Notes under the pieces: generated by a model
What the model was told of the DNA's origin: nothing
Databases searched by the model: none
What the model saw: only the letters and a program-made list of their open reading frames with translations
Program-made: the position numbers and the translations under genes
Source of the DNA: Prevotella sp.
Lineage (GTDB): Bacteria > Bacteroidota > Bacteroidia > Bacteroidales > Bacteroidaceae
Reading direction: 5' to 3'
DNA length: 64,000 nucleotides
Assembly (NCBI GenBank): GCA_017524385.1
Contig: JAFWSS010000177.1
Location: forward strand, 44,932 to 108,931
In this document: one piece after another, positions 8,440 through 17,434 of the stretch
How the letters are laid out: each line of letters starts with the position of its first letter
How positions within the stretch are numbered: the first letter of the stretch is position 1

Positions 8440-8979
8440 TCATTCCTCTTTTTTCTCTTCAGCCTTCAAGTCTTTTTCATCGATTTTCAATTCTTGCACA
8501 TCGAGGTTCAGGCTGATGTTGGCGAAAGAAGATTCCAATATGAATTCATATTCCTGTTGTGCGATGTCGGGAAGGAAAAAGTCTTCTTTGTCGGGAAATT
8601 CCTTTTCAATCACCTCGTCAGAGATGTCGAAGCAGGCTAGTATACGCTTGAAGAATTTGATTTCTGAATATAGGATTTCGTTGTCCGCCTCTATCATGGC
8701 GATGGCGATTTTCAAGATTTGTATCTCTTCCTCTTTAGTTAGTTCTTCGTTTTGCAATTCCTTCAGGTATGCGTTCAGGAAAGAGATGCCTATGGTGTTG
8801 ATGGAATTGATGTATTCATTGATCAACTTCTCTACCTCCAAGTTTTCAAACAAGGAAGACTTGGTGATATAGTCTTTGATCAACTGTACTTCCTCGTCGG
8901 CGATGTCTCCATCGCATGCCATGCAGCAAAATGCTGTCTTCAAATACAATTCATTGTTCATATTTGTCTGTTTTTTCAT
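8440..8979 (-). CDS. TerB-like protein, last gene of the Hsp70 island
   Basis: A 179-residue, mostly helical acidic protein. The start of the helical core, AFCCMACDGDIADEEVQLI at about residues 16-34, carries the TerB-family signature of an acidic metal-binding loop (DGDIADEE). The rest, to about residue 130, follows the same helical layout. The last 45 residues are a charged extension without a recognised domain. TerB-like domains occur with DnaJ-type membrane chaperones such as DjlA, so its place behind an Hsp70 gene is suggestive. The ATG abuts the stop of the kinase-AAA gene with no gap. Confidence 0.75.
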   Translation of the reverse strand: MKKQTNMNNELYLKTAFCCMACDGDIADEEVQLIKDYITKSSLFENLEVEKLINEYINSINTIGISFLNAYLKELQNEELTKEEEIQILKIAIAMIEADNEILYSEIKFFKRILACFDISDEVIEKEFPDKEDFFLPDIAQQEYEFILESSFANISLNLDVQELKIDEKDLKAEEKKEE

Positions 8980-10818
8980 TTAAAATCCCATTTTTTTAGG
9001 AACCGTGCCGCTGTCATCGTCCGAGGATTCCTCCTCCTTGACTTTGACTTTTTCCTTTTCGATTTTGAATCCAATGGAAGGGAGATGGTCATCTCTCTTC
9101 CCGCCCTCGAATGCATCCCTGATTTTCTCATGTTTCCTGATGATGTCCATGGAAATGGATGGTTTCGAATTAGCGATGACCTCTTCAAGCAGTTCCTGCG
9201 TGATTTTCTCAAGTTTCCGTCTGAAAGCCAATCTTGCTGCATCAAGCACAATCTTCTTGATATCGGCAGAGATGTAATTCTCTGTCAACCTGGCCAGTTT
9301 CTCATAGTCGATGGCACTGTCGCTTTTGCGCTGGGAGAGATTGATTTCGAAGATGGCGGCCCTGGTTTCCGCATCAGGCAGCGGGATGTAATACTTGTAT
9401 TCCAAGCGACCTGCGCGCAGTGCTGCCTCGTCGATTTCTGACGGTTTGTTGGTAGCGCCTATCACAAGAACTTTGTGTTCGCCACAGTTGTTGAGTTGGG
9501 CAAGGAACTCGTTCACTTCGCCTGCCATGCTCACGTTGTCTTGCTTGCTGCGGTCATGGATCATCGCTTCTATCTCATCGAAGAAGAGGATGGTGGGGGC
9601 GTTTTTTCTGGCCTCTTCGAAGATTTCTGCGATTTTGCCTTGCCCGCCATGGATGTAGGGTGAAGCCACATCGGAGCATTTGATGTAAAGATAGTTGAAC
9701 CCTGCCTCTTCAGCGAATTTCTCGGCAAAGAAGGTCTTGCCGCATCCCGGAGGCCCGTAGAAAAGGATGCCGTTGGGGATGGAGAGGCCGAATTCCTGGG
9801 CCTTCACAGGGTCTTGCAACACATCGATGACGTCAAATTGCAACTGTTCCTTGAGCGCTGTCATCCCGGCAACGTCCTTGAAGCCGTTGCCGGTTTTGCG
9901 ACGCAATGGATTGGATGTGTTCGAGTCGCCAACATTGGTGGCTATCCTGCCAATACTAATCTCGCCATTGATGGCTTTGATGAACTCGTCGGCCGTCTGG
10001 AATCTTTGGTTCTTGTCCATAGCCATCGCCTTGGCCATGATGCAGAGCAACTGCTCGTCCAGACCCTTAAGGGCTATGCTTGGTATCCTCAATGGCTGGC
10101 GGCGAGCTTCAAGAATGGCCTCGATCATGGCGTTCCTGTCGTTTTGGTATTTCTTGACATCCGTATAGAATGGGAACATGCCAAAGACGAGACGGAAAAG
10201 CATCACGCCCACGGAGAACAAGTCCGACTGTATGGAATACACTCCGTTGAGGGCTTCCGTTGCCTGACATAAGGGATCCAACCCCTCTTTCATGAACGAA
10301 CTGATGCTTTGGTTTTGGTACCGCGCATAGCCGAAGTCGATGATTTTCGGGACTGGCAGGCCGCTGGACAAGTCGAGCATGACGTTTTGCATCGTTATCT
10401 CGTTGTGGATGATTGGTTTGTCCAATCCATGGAGGAACTTCAGCCCGTTCAGCACGCCAAGTATGATTTGCTTGGCATCATATACGGAGCATCGTTGGTC
10501 TCTTTCAATCTTTTGCGCCACCGTCTCGCCAACGATGTGGTCGAAAACGATGAACGCATAATAATTCCCATTGATTTGCACCTTGCCGGAGTCGTGGTAG
10601 GAGGTGATGTTCACATGGTGTAATTGCTTGGCGATTTCCACCTCGAGCACCTGTCCGTCTTCGGTGAACTGTGTGTGGTGCAGTTTGGAATAGTCAATCA
10701 ACTTGAGGAAATAGTTCTTCCCCTTGCTGTCCTTCACACGATAGGTTTCGGCGTAAGCACCTTCCTTGATGGGAAAGGCAATCACGTAAGAATCAATATG
10801 TTCATTCTTTGCTAACAT
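8980..10818 (-). CDS. Serine/threonine kinase-like domain fused to an AAA ATPase
   Basis: This 612-residue protein joins an N-terminal Hanks-type kinase domain (about 8-285) to a C-terminal AAA+ domain (about 310-560). The kinase has a degenerate glycine loop (IKEGAYAETY), Lys39, Asn145 and DFG at 161-163. The catalytic HRD is replaced by HNE (138-140), so the base would be Glu instead of Asp. The AAA part has Walker A GPPGCGKT (355-362), Walker B LFFDE (411-415), sensor-1 Asn457 and an RAGRLEY arginine-finger region, most like the FtsH/Cdc48 group but without a protease. No membrane segment is seen. It sits between Hsp70 and TerB-like genes and may be a remodelling ATPase with a sensing pseudokinase. 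Confidence 0.9.
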   Translation of the reverse strand: MLAKNEHIDSYVIAFPIKEGAYAETYRVKDSKGKNYFLKLIDYSKLHHTQFTEDGQVLEVEIAKQLHHVNITSYHDSGKVQINGNYYAFIVFDHIVGETVAQKIERDQRCSVYDAKQIILGVLNGLKFLHGLDKPIIHNEITMQNVMLDLSSGLPVPKIIDFGYARYQNQSISSFMKEGLDPLCQATEALNGVYSIQSDLFSVGVMLFRLVFGMFPFYTDVKKYQNDRNAMIEAILEARRQPLRIPSIALKGLDEQLLCIMAKAMAMDKNQRFQTADEFIKAINGEISIGRIATNVGDSNTSNPLRRKTGNGFKDVAGMTALKEQLQFDVIDVLQDPVKAQEFGLSIPNGILFYGPPGCGKTFFAEKFAEEAGFNYLYIKCSDVASPYIHGGQGKIAEIFEEARKNAPTILFFDEIEAMIHDRSKQDNVSMAGEVNEFLAQLNNCGEHKVLVIGATNKPSEIDEAALRAGRLEYKYYIPLPDAETRAAIFEINLSQRKSDSAIDYEKLARLTENYISADIKKIVLDAARLAFRRKLEKITQELLEEVIANSKPSISMDIIRKHEKIRDAFEGGKRDDHLPSIGFKIEKEKVKVKEEESSDDDSGTVPKKMGF

Positions 10819-10868
10819 AGTCTGATATGCTGTTAAGCGATGAAAATGAAGATTCTAGTTTAAGACTA

Positions 10869-13391
10869 TTAGGAAAGGGGAATATCTATTATCTCATCTT
10901 CCATCAATTCGATTACAGAGCAAACGAGAGGATGCAGGGTTTCTCTTGTTGGGTTGTTGTTGACGATTTCCATACATTGGTTTAGTAAGTCGCGGGCGCG
11001 TCCGGCATCTTTCCAACTCACCCTTCCGAAGAAGATGTTATAATATTTGACAAAGTCTATGCATCGAGGTAGCAAGGTGATGTGGACATTCAAAGACTTG
11101 ATTTCGTCCAGTATTTGGTGTCCCATTTGCTCGTCTTGTTTCTTGATGACCATGTCCGTTCTTCGGTGCAGGTCGGCCACTTGGGCATCATATTCGTGCC
11201 CGAAGTCGTTGTTGGCTTTTTCAAGTTTGGCATATTCCATGCGAAGCTCGGTTTCCAAGGTTTCCCATTCGTGCGCTTTCTCCGTCTCTTCCATCTTGAG
11301 GAATGCACGGCGTAAATCAGCCAGGAGGTGCATCTTCCCGTCTTCCGAACCCTTCTCTCCGTCAAAGCGCCTTGAGATGTCTTCCAGCATCGCTTTGGCT
11401 TCTGCTGTCTCGCGGGCTGTCACGCCAGGTGCTTCGTTGAGCGTTTGCAGTTTGCTCTTGGCTTCTTCAAGGCGTTTTTGGAGCTCTCTTTCATTGACAC
11501 CGGCACGTTGATTGACGTCGATTTCCTTCTCTATGGTCTCGCCAATGACGGGGAAGGTCACCTCCACGGTCATCATTTGAGAGCGGTCCACCTTGACGGT
11601 GATGTCGAGGTCGCTGTTTTGGGGTATTAGGGCGGGGATGTCGTCGCCTGTGATGATGATGTTGGTCACATGGTCGTTGTAGATGGCACTCGACCCCTCG
11701 GCGTCGTGCTCGCCTTGGTAGATGGGGATGACGAGCCGGTCTGTTTCCATGCCCGGGCGTAATTGCTTGGGGGTTCTCAGGCCGTTCCTCACGCCGATGG
11801 CCGGGATGGGTTGGTTCTTCTCCAGACCCTTTAGGGGTACGAACACGTTTTTGTCACGCAAGCTGTCACGCACCTCGATACCGATGTTGTAGGGTAGCAC
11901 GGCGCTACCCACGACGATTCCCTGCATGATGTTCACTTCGTTGGGGAAGCATGGCACGGTGTTTCCTTTCTCGTCGTAGGCGACGATGGTGAAGGAGTTG
12001 GCTTTGCCTTCCATCAGTTGGCACTCGATGACGTCGCCGATGTCGTTGATTTCCACTTTTCCACTTGACCATCCCTTGTCGTTTCGTGTCAGTTCCACAA
12101 ACAGATGCGATGGGATGGCACCGGTGCTTTCCTCGGGCAGCAGCCTGATGGATACGAATTCCACTGTTTCCACAGAGCTGGACTCATAGGCCAGTTCCAA
12201 TGCGACGGTGCCTGTGGTGCTGCCAGTGGCCGTGTTCGGGCGTTTGGCTTCCGTGTCGATGCCAGAGGCGAACAATGCCGCTCCCTTGGCCACGGCGGTC
12301 ATGGGGTCGATGCTGGTGTCTACATTTGGTGTGACTTGATTTTTCAGCATGCTTCTGAGGATGGGTGAATAGGTGGGTCCACCCACGAGGATGAGTGAAT
12401 CGAGGTTCCTGCCGCTCAGGTTGTTGCGTGAGAGTAGTTTCTTGCAGATGTCGATGGCCTTTTGGAAGATGGGCTCCACCACCTGTTTCAGTTGCTCCTG
12501 TGTGACAACCATGTCGGTGAGGTCTAGTTCCTCTCCATCGTCGTCGGTTCCCAAGGTGCCGATCAAGTACTCCACGTCGTCGCAAACGGGATTGAACGAC
12601 AGGTAGTTCTTTGCCTTTTCTGCGTATGGTTTCAAGGCATCCCTCAGGATTTGCTTCTTGGTGTCGTCGCCAAGGATGTCGTCGATGCAGAAATTCTCCT
12701 GAAGGAAGGGTATGATGATGCCATCTACCACGGCGTAGTCGAGGTTTTTTCCTCCAAGATAGTTGTCGCCCTCGGTGTCTTTCACTTGCATGATGCCGTC
12801 TTCCACCTTGAGCAGTGCGGCGTCGAAGGTGCCGCCGCCGAAGTCGAAGACAAGCCATATGCCGTCTTTCTTTGCAGAGCTGAGGCCATAGGCCATGGAT
12901 GCGGCGATGGGCTCTTGCAGCAGTTCGCAATGGTCGATGCCCGCCAGTGTGGCTGCTCGCTTGGTAGCGGCAATCTGGTCGGTTTTGAATTTTGCGGGTA
13001 TGGTGATGACGCATGCGCTGATGTTGTCGTCGGAGACGAATGATTTCAAGGCTTTCAAGACCTCTGCCGACAACTCTTCCGATGAGAAGGAGCGCCCCAT
13101 GAAGGGGCTTTCATATTTGGTGTCCAAGCCCATGGTGCGCTTGAATTCCAGGAAGACGTTTGTTTCTCCCTTGTTCCAAGTCTTGGTTGCTTTTGCTTTG
13201 TCGGAACTCATCTTTCGATAAGCACTGTCTCCTGCGGAGATGACTCTCTTTTTCGAGAATGCGATGCATGAGGGGAGCGTGTCTTTGAGGGTGTCGGTCT
13301 TCTTGATGACAGGTTCCCCGTTCTCCATTTTGCAGATGGCGGAATTGGTGGTTCCCAGGTCAATTCCGTACTTCATTTTGATTTGTGCCAT
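10869..13391 (-). CDS. Hsp70-family chaperone, divergent and long
   Basis: At 840 residues this is longer than canonical DnaK (about 640). The ATPase half is intact: phosphate-1 GIDLGTTNS (9-17), FKR with the catalytic Lys84, LLQEPIAASMAYG, phosphate-2 FDFGGGTFD (182-190), GGKNLD and the adenosine motif LILVGGPTYSP (333-343). The beta substrate-binding part is divergent but ordered (KNQPIPAIGVRNG, DLDITVKVDRSQMM). A long helical C-terminal region follows, with charged coiled-coil stretches, instead of the short DnaK lid. It is not the housekeeping dnaK. Context suggests a dedicated Hsp70 working with the two J-like membrane proteins encoded upstream in the same operon. Confidence 0.9.
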   Translation of the reverse strand: MAQIKMKYGIDLGTTNSAICKMENGEPVIKKTDTLKDTLPSCIAFSKKRVISAGDSAYRKMSSDKAKATKTWNKGETNVFLEFKRTMGLDTKYESPFMGRSFSSEELSAEVLKALKSFVSDDNISACVITIPAKFKTDQIAATKRAATLAGIDHCELLQEPIAASMAYGLSSAKKDGIWLVFDFGGGTFDAALLKVEDGIMQVKDTEGDNYLGGKNLDYAVVDGIIIPFLQENFCIDDILGDDTKKQILRDALKPYAEKAKNYLSFNPVCDDVEYLIGTLGTDDDGEELDLTDMVVTQEQLKQVVEPIFQKAIDICKKLLSRNNLSGRNLDSLILVGGPTYSPILRSMLKNQVTPNVDTSIDPMTAVAKGAALFASGIDTEAKRPNTATGSTTGTVALELAYESSSVETVEFVSIRLLPEESTGAIPSHLFVELTRNDKGWSSGKVEINDIGDVIECQLMEGKANSFTIVAYDEKGNTVPCFPNEVNIMQGIVVGSAVLPYNIGIEVRDSLRDKNVFVPLKGLEKNQPIPAIGVRNGLRTPKQLRPGMETDRLVIPIYQGEHDAEGSSAIYNDHVTNIIITGDDIPALIPQNSDLDITVKVDRSQMMTVEVTFPVIGETIEKEIDVNQRAGVNERELQKRLEEAKSKLQTLNEAPGVTARETAEAKAMLEDISRRFDGEKGSEDGKMHLLADLRRAFLKMEETEKAHEWETLETELRMEYAKLEKANNDFGHEYDAQVADLHRRTDMVIKKQDEQMGHQILDEIKSLNVHITLLPRCIDFVKYYNIFFGRVSWKDAGRARDLLNQCMEIVNNNPTRETLHPLVCSVIELMEDEIIDIPLS

Positions 13392-13410
13392 AGGTTTGCG
13401 GTATTATTGA

Positions 13411-14313
13411 TTAATTTTGACTTACTGTGATGTTTGCAGCTTGGATCATTTTTCCTTTATAGTTGATTTGCGGCTTGATGACGGCGGTGATGATCCTTTG
13501 GCCTTCTTCCAGATCCTCGTCTTCAATGAAATTGGCTGTGACCTTCATACCGTCGTTGTAGGGTTTGCCTAGCATTTCCACGATTTCATATCCGTTGGCA
13601 TAAAGGTTGTCTTTCATCTGTTTGATGGACTTGGACAAAGGCTTGTGGCCCTTGACAGATGGGTCCATCCTGAAGAGAGTCATTTCCATGAATGTGATGC
13701 GGTCGGCCAATGTGAGTATGAGTGAGTGGTCTTTCGCAGAGTCTCCTCCAGAGGAAGTGGATGATTTGGATATTTCTTCCAGTGAAGAGGATATTTTCTG
13801 CATCTCGTCCATCTCATGCGAGAATTGGTTGAGGATGTCTTCGTTGATTTTCTCAGCCTTTTCCTTGAGGGCTTCCACGTTGGCGTTGCCCTTGCTGATT
13901 CTCTTGTGCAGGAGGTAGTAGATGAGGCTTCCAAGCAGTGCGAGGATGAGCAGTAGTATTCCTCCTCCGATGGTTTTTGTCTGCACGTCGGACGAGTCGG
14001 CCTTCTTACCCAGTGAGGTGTTGGCCTCATCGATTTTGGTGCCCAGCAGTTCTGCTTTCGACTTGATGGTCTCGGTGTTCGCGTTCACCTTTTCGCTGAG
14101 GGAGTCGATGATGGCCTTTTGCGAGTTGATGGATTTCAGAGCTTCTCCCAGGTCTTTTTGGAGCTGTTCTCTTTCTTCCTTTTCCGTTTTCAGTTGACTT
14201 TCCAGATTGTCAATCCGCTTGTTGGCTTTCGACAATGGGTCGGCGGCATGTGTGAAGGTGGTGCAACACCATAATAATGCCACGAGAAGAATCGATGATG
14301 TTTTCATATTCAT
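13411..14313 (-). CDS. Signal-anchored coiled-coil protein of the Hsp70 operon
   Basis: The 300-residue product has a signal peptide (KTSSILLVALLWCCTTFTHA), then a heptad-rich coiled coil of about 90 residues. One transmembrane helix (GGGILLLILALLGSLIYYLL) follows near residue 120-140. After it comes a charged coiled region and a globular end of about 90 residues. If the signal is cleaved, the coiled coil is periplasmic and the C-terminal half cytoplasmic, facing the Hsp70. I do not recognise the family. The start at 14313 follows the previous stop by 5 bp; a second ATG lies 6 bp later. Confidence 0.75.
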   Translation of the reverse strand: MNMKTSSILLVALLWCCTTFTHAADPLSKANKRIDNLESQLKTEKEEREQLQKDLGEALKSINSQKAIIDSLSEKVNANTETIKSKAELLGTKIDEANTSLGKKADSSDVQTKTIGGGILLLILALLGSLIYYLLHKRISKGNANVEALKEKAEKINEDILNQFSHEMDEMQKISSSLEEISKSSTSSGGDSAKDHSLILTLADRITFMEMTLFRMDPSVKGHKPLSKSIKQMKDNLYANGYEIVEMLGKPYNDGMKVTANFIEDEDLEEGQRIITAVIKPQINYKGKMIQAANITVSQN

Positions 14314-14318
14314 AAGTG

Positions 14319-15830
14319 TTAGCAAGATTTGAGACAGACAATGATGATAAGGAGGATAAGTCCCCAAAGCCACCCGTAATTGTCTTCACCCGAACTGCCC
14401 GAGTAGGCTGTGGAAACATTGGAAGCGGCTCCTCCAACTTGGTTGCGCAAGTTGATGAGCGCGGTGCGGTTGTTCCTATATCTTTCCTTGGAATCGTCGT
14501 CAAGGTCGAAGCCGTCCATGATGAGTGTGGCATCCCACGCCTCATTCAATTTCTCTTTCAATACATATAGGTCGGCGGCACTGGCCATTTGGCTTTCTAT
14601 TTTCTTATGGAGTTTTTCTTGGGCTGCGTTCACCTCTTCTATCACGTTATGCAAGGCATTGTTGACGACGAGAGACGAAATCTTGAGGTAACTGGGGTCA
14701 GAGCCACCCAGTTTTCTCTTGATGGCTTGCAGGTAGGGCTTGGTGTTGTTGAGCAGCGTGACGGCATGGCTGATGAGGTCGGGTTTCTTGCAATAGTCGG
14801 CCAGTTCTTTGTAAATGGCATTCGTTTCTTCTCTCACTATGGCAGGCGGCAAGTCGGCCTTCTTCTTCCTGAGAATGTCGGTGTTCTCCTTGCAACGCTC
14901 CTTCAACAACTTTCCTGCGGCAATGCTCTCGGCATACTCTTGTAGGACCATCGCCTTGTTGATTTTGACCTCCTCGTCTTCTTCATTGCTGTTGTTGTAG
15001 TAGTTGATGCCGCATTGCAGGATCTGCTTGGCCAGGTTGTCTGCCACCATTTGGTATTGCATGTCGCTAGTCCCGAGGATGGAACGTATGGCCTGCAAGT
15101 TGTCTTTCGTGGAATTCATCAGGTCAAGTCCTGCTTGATACACGGCTTCCGGATCCTTGCTCGACACGTTTTTTGCCTGTGCGACGGCAGAGTTGATGGC
15201 AGCGATGGGCTCGTCGATAGATTTCCCTCTCAAGAGGTTGTTGTCCTCGGATGAGCAGCCGTATTGCTCGAACAATTTTTTGAGTTGTCCGATGTTTCGC
15301 TCTTCAAGAAGGGTGTCGATGAAGAGTTGGACAGCCTCTTCTTCCGAGATTTGAAAGGTGCTGCCACAGATGGCTTTCACCAGTTCGTTGCGGTATGTTC
15401 CATTATGCAAGAGTTTGGTCATGCATTTGATGCCTTGGCCGTCGTTGCCGGTGATGAAAGCCAGGACTCCCTGGTTGAGCAGCGATGAACAGTTTTCTTT
15501 CTTGCTGAAAAGATCCTGTGCTTTGGCTGTGTCTCCTTTTTGCAGATAGTCGAGTGCCATTTTGTCGATGGGCGAGACTTTGATAAACCAGAACAATGCG
15601 TACTTGAACTGGTCCATGGGGAGGTTGATGCTGCTGCTTGCTGCATTCAAGCCATCTGCCGTCCTTGTGAGCGAGGGCATCAGGTTGTCAAGGTCCAAAG
15701 GGAATGACACTACTTTGTTTACTTTTAGAAACGCATTCAGCCGACGTGTGTTGGCTACGCGCTCAGCTGTTGGGGCGTTTGAGCAAACTCCCAGGAAACG
15801 GTATGGATTGTTTTGGATGATGTTGAGCAT
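14319..15830 (-). CDS. Tail-anchored protein with a J-domain-like N-terminus and an internal duplication
   Basis: The 503-residue protein begins NNPYRFLGVCSNAPTAERVA, shares its first 85 residues in pattern with the next gene upstream, and ends with a single hydrophobic helix (WGLILLIIIVCL) typical of a tail anchor. NPYRFLGV resembles the first helix of a J domain (YxxLGV), but no HPD tripeptide is present. Residues 229-276 and 355-401 look duplicated, with a shared pattern N-TK-x2-LQAI-x3-LG-x-SD. It has no enzymatic motifs. Neighbouring an Hsp70 gene, it may act as an adaptor that recruits Hsp70 to the membrane, which is inference. Confidence 0.75.
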   Translation of the reverse strand: MLNIIQNNPYRFLGVCSNAPTAERVANTRRLNAFLKVNKVVSFPLDLDNLMPSLTRTADGLNAASSSINLPMDQFKYALFWFIKVSPIDKMALDYLQKGDTAKAQDLFSKKENCSSLLNQGVLAFITGNDGQGIKCMTKLLHNGTYRNELVKAICGSTFQISEEEAVQLFIDTLLEERNIGQLKKLFEQYGCSSEDNNLLRGKSIDEPIAAINSAVAQAKNVSSKDPEAVYQAGLDLMNSTKDNLQAIRSILGTSDMQYQMVADNLAKQILQCGINYYNNSNEEDEEVKINKAMVLQEYAESIAAGKLLKERCKENTDILRKKKADLPPAIVREETNAIYKELADYCKKPDLISHAVTLLNNTKPYLQAIKRKLGGSDPSYLKISSLVVNNALHNVIEEVNAAQEKLHKKIESQMASAADLYVLKEKLNEAWDATLIMDGFDLDDDSKERYRNNRTALINLRNQVGGAASNVSTAYSGSSGEDNYGWLWGLILLIIIVCLKSC

Positions 15831-15852
15831 AGGCGATTGATATTTTTATATG

Positions 15853-16461
15853 TTATTGTTCACTATGTATGATCCCGACGATAATGATTATTGCAAATAA
15901 TGAATAGAAAAAGTATGATATTCCTGCAAAGATGCCAATGGCAATAAGTACAAGGAGAATCAGTATGGCAAAGAAATACTTGAGATGCTCATTGAAGTAA
16001 TCTTGGACTTTTTCCATCATGCGGTCGAACTTCAGGTGCTCCTCTGCCTCTGCGGCATGCTTTGCTTCAGAACCGAAGGAGACGATGTACTTTTGATAGT
16101 CGGATTTCGATTCGCATAGTTCAAAGTTTTTCCTGAAGAATACTTTTGCCTTGCTGAAGTTTCTGTTATAAAGATGACCGAATGCTTCATCGTCGGACGG
16201 GGAGCCTTTGGCATACCAGAAGAGGGCGTATTTCACTCTGTCATTGGTCTGGTTGATTTGGGCTTGCGCGGCATCAATGGCTTCAGCAGTCCTCTTGATG
16301 GTGGGGAGGATGGTGTCGAAGTCAGATAGAAATGAAGGGCTGCGCCCCACTTTGACATATGCCTTTGCCTTTTTCCCATTGGCCACAAAATCCTTGATGG
16401 AAGAATTTGAAAAAACTCCCAATACTCTGAAAGGATTGTTGGAAATGATAGATATAGGCAT
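15853..16461 (-). CDS. Membrane protein with the same J-domain-like N-terminus
   Basis: The 202-residue protein begins MPISIISNNPFRVLGVFSNS. Its first 85 residues align by eye with the next gene: NNPFRVLGV, a KxxAYxKVG block, the FDTILPTIKRTAEAIDAA block and the KYALFWYAK block. Two hydrophobic segments close the protein (about 165-198). The HPD motif of true J domains is absent. It is the first gene of the six-gene island A operon, with a TAnnTTTG box about 70 bp upstream. The ATG at 16461 is used; a TTG two codons upstream is ignored. Confidence 0.75.
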   Translation of the reverse strand: MPISIISNNPFRVLGVFSNSSIKDFVANGKKAKAYVKVGRSPSFLSDFDTILPTIKRTAEAIDAAQAQINQTNDRVKYALFWYAKGSPSDDEAFGHLYNRNFSKAKVFFRKNFELCESKSDYQKYIVSFGSEAKHAAEAEEHLKFDRMMEKVQDYFNEHLKYFFAILILLVLIAIGIFAGISYFFYSLFAIIIIVGIIHSEQ

Positions 16462-16528
16462 TGTCAATATTCGACGTTTGGTGTGTTGTTCAGGTTATTC
16501 CTCCAACTGAGAAAATGAAATATGATTA

Positions 16529-16536
16529 CAAAGTTA
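16529..16536 (-). promoter_or_regulatory. -7 box for the six-gene Hsp70/kinase operon
   Basis: On the minus strand this reads TAACTTTG. It is the only good box between the SprT-like gene and the six genes that follow, so it probably drives the whole operon. Confidence 0.55.
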
Positions 16537-16734
16537 ATGTTTTTCATCGAAAATCCATCATCTTTTCATATTTTTTTCTATTCTGCCCGAAAATTTTTGG
16601 CGTTTTTTGCCCCATTGAGCATTCTTGTTTTTTCAGAACGGCCCCCTTTTGAGTATTCAGATTGATGCAACCGCACAGGCCGAAAAAATCTTTGCAACAA
16701 AAACTCCAAGAATCGGTGTGCACAACACTGAAAA

Positions 16735-17421
16735 TCACCTAGTCCTTTTTATCGACTTCCCGTCGCAGATGAGGGTCTCGGCATCTTTCAGGTGCCCCAT
16801 GACTTCGCTCTCTTCCTGGAAATGCACTTTCAAGGCCGAGGAGTTGGGGAAGCGGTTGAAGAAGATGTCGTTGCTCATGAACAGGCGTATCGATGCCACT
16901 TCTTTTACGGTGGAAACGGCATTGTAATATTTCAGGATGCTGGTGAGGACTCGTGGCAGCACCTTGATACCAGTCTTGCCGTCGTGGAACTTCACCACAG
17001 CCACCACGTGGTAGTGTTGTTTCTTATCGACCAACTGTTCGTTCTGCTCCGCCGTACCCTTGAATCTCACTGCCAGATGCCGCCCGTATTTCTTGTTGAT
17101 GCTGTTCATGATATGGATGAATAGCGGCCCGTGGGTGGAGGCGTCCTCCAACCTGTTCAAGGCAATGTAGTAATGAATCATCTCATGGATGAGTGTGTCC
17201 TCCACCTCGTTTTCGGGCAGATCCACGCGGGTGTTGATGCGGAGCTTGAAGTCGTAGTATTCCGGTTTGCCGTCCCTGCCCATCCGTTGGCGGTAGACGC
17301 ATTTCCCCAAAAACGTCTTGGCATCGGTGAGCACGATAGGAATCTTGGGGAGTTTTCCGTCGAACATCAACTTGTTGAACTCCCCAAACTTCCTCTCCAT
17401 ATAGGGTATCGTGGCAATCAT
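16735..17421 (-). CDS. SprT-like zinc metallopeptidase-family protein
   Basis: A 228-residue protein of the SprT-like family. The zinc motif HEMIH lies at residues 79-83, with a probable third ligand in the following STHGPLF segment, and the preceding strands carry the YYDFKLRIN pattern. SprT-like proteins are related to the SPRTN protease that degrades DNA-protein crosslinks; bacterial members are poorly characterised. The last 90 residues lack the zinc-ribbon Cys residues often found in SprT. It starts 13 bp after the TerB-like gene upstream, so the two form an operon. Confidence 0.82.
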   Translation of the reverse strand: MIATIPYMERKFGEFNKLMFDGKLPKIPIVLTDAKTFLGKCVYRQRMGRDGKPEYYDFKLRINTRVDLPENEVEDTLIHEMIHYYIALNRLEDASTHGPLFIHIMNSINKKYGRHLAVRFKGTAEQNEQLVDKKQHYHVVAVVKFHDGKTGIKVLPRVLTSILKYYNAVSTVKEVASIRLFMSNDIFFNRFPNSSALKVHFQEESEVMGHLKDAETLICDGKSIKRTR

Positions 17422-17434
17422 GGCGGTGAGTATC

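Noticed and set aside
10869-13391. Housekeeping dnaK
   Set aside because: It is 200 residues longer, has a divergent substrate-binding half and lies among kinase and membrane genes rather than with grpE/dnaJ.
16544-16738. 64-codon minus-strand frame between the SprT-like gene and the J-like operon
   Set aside because: It overlaps the operon promoter region and has no family resemblance.
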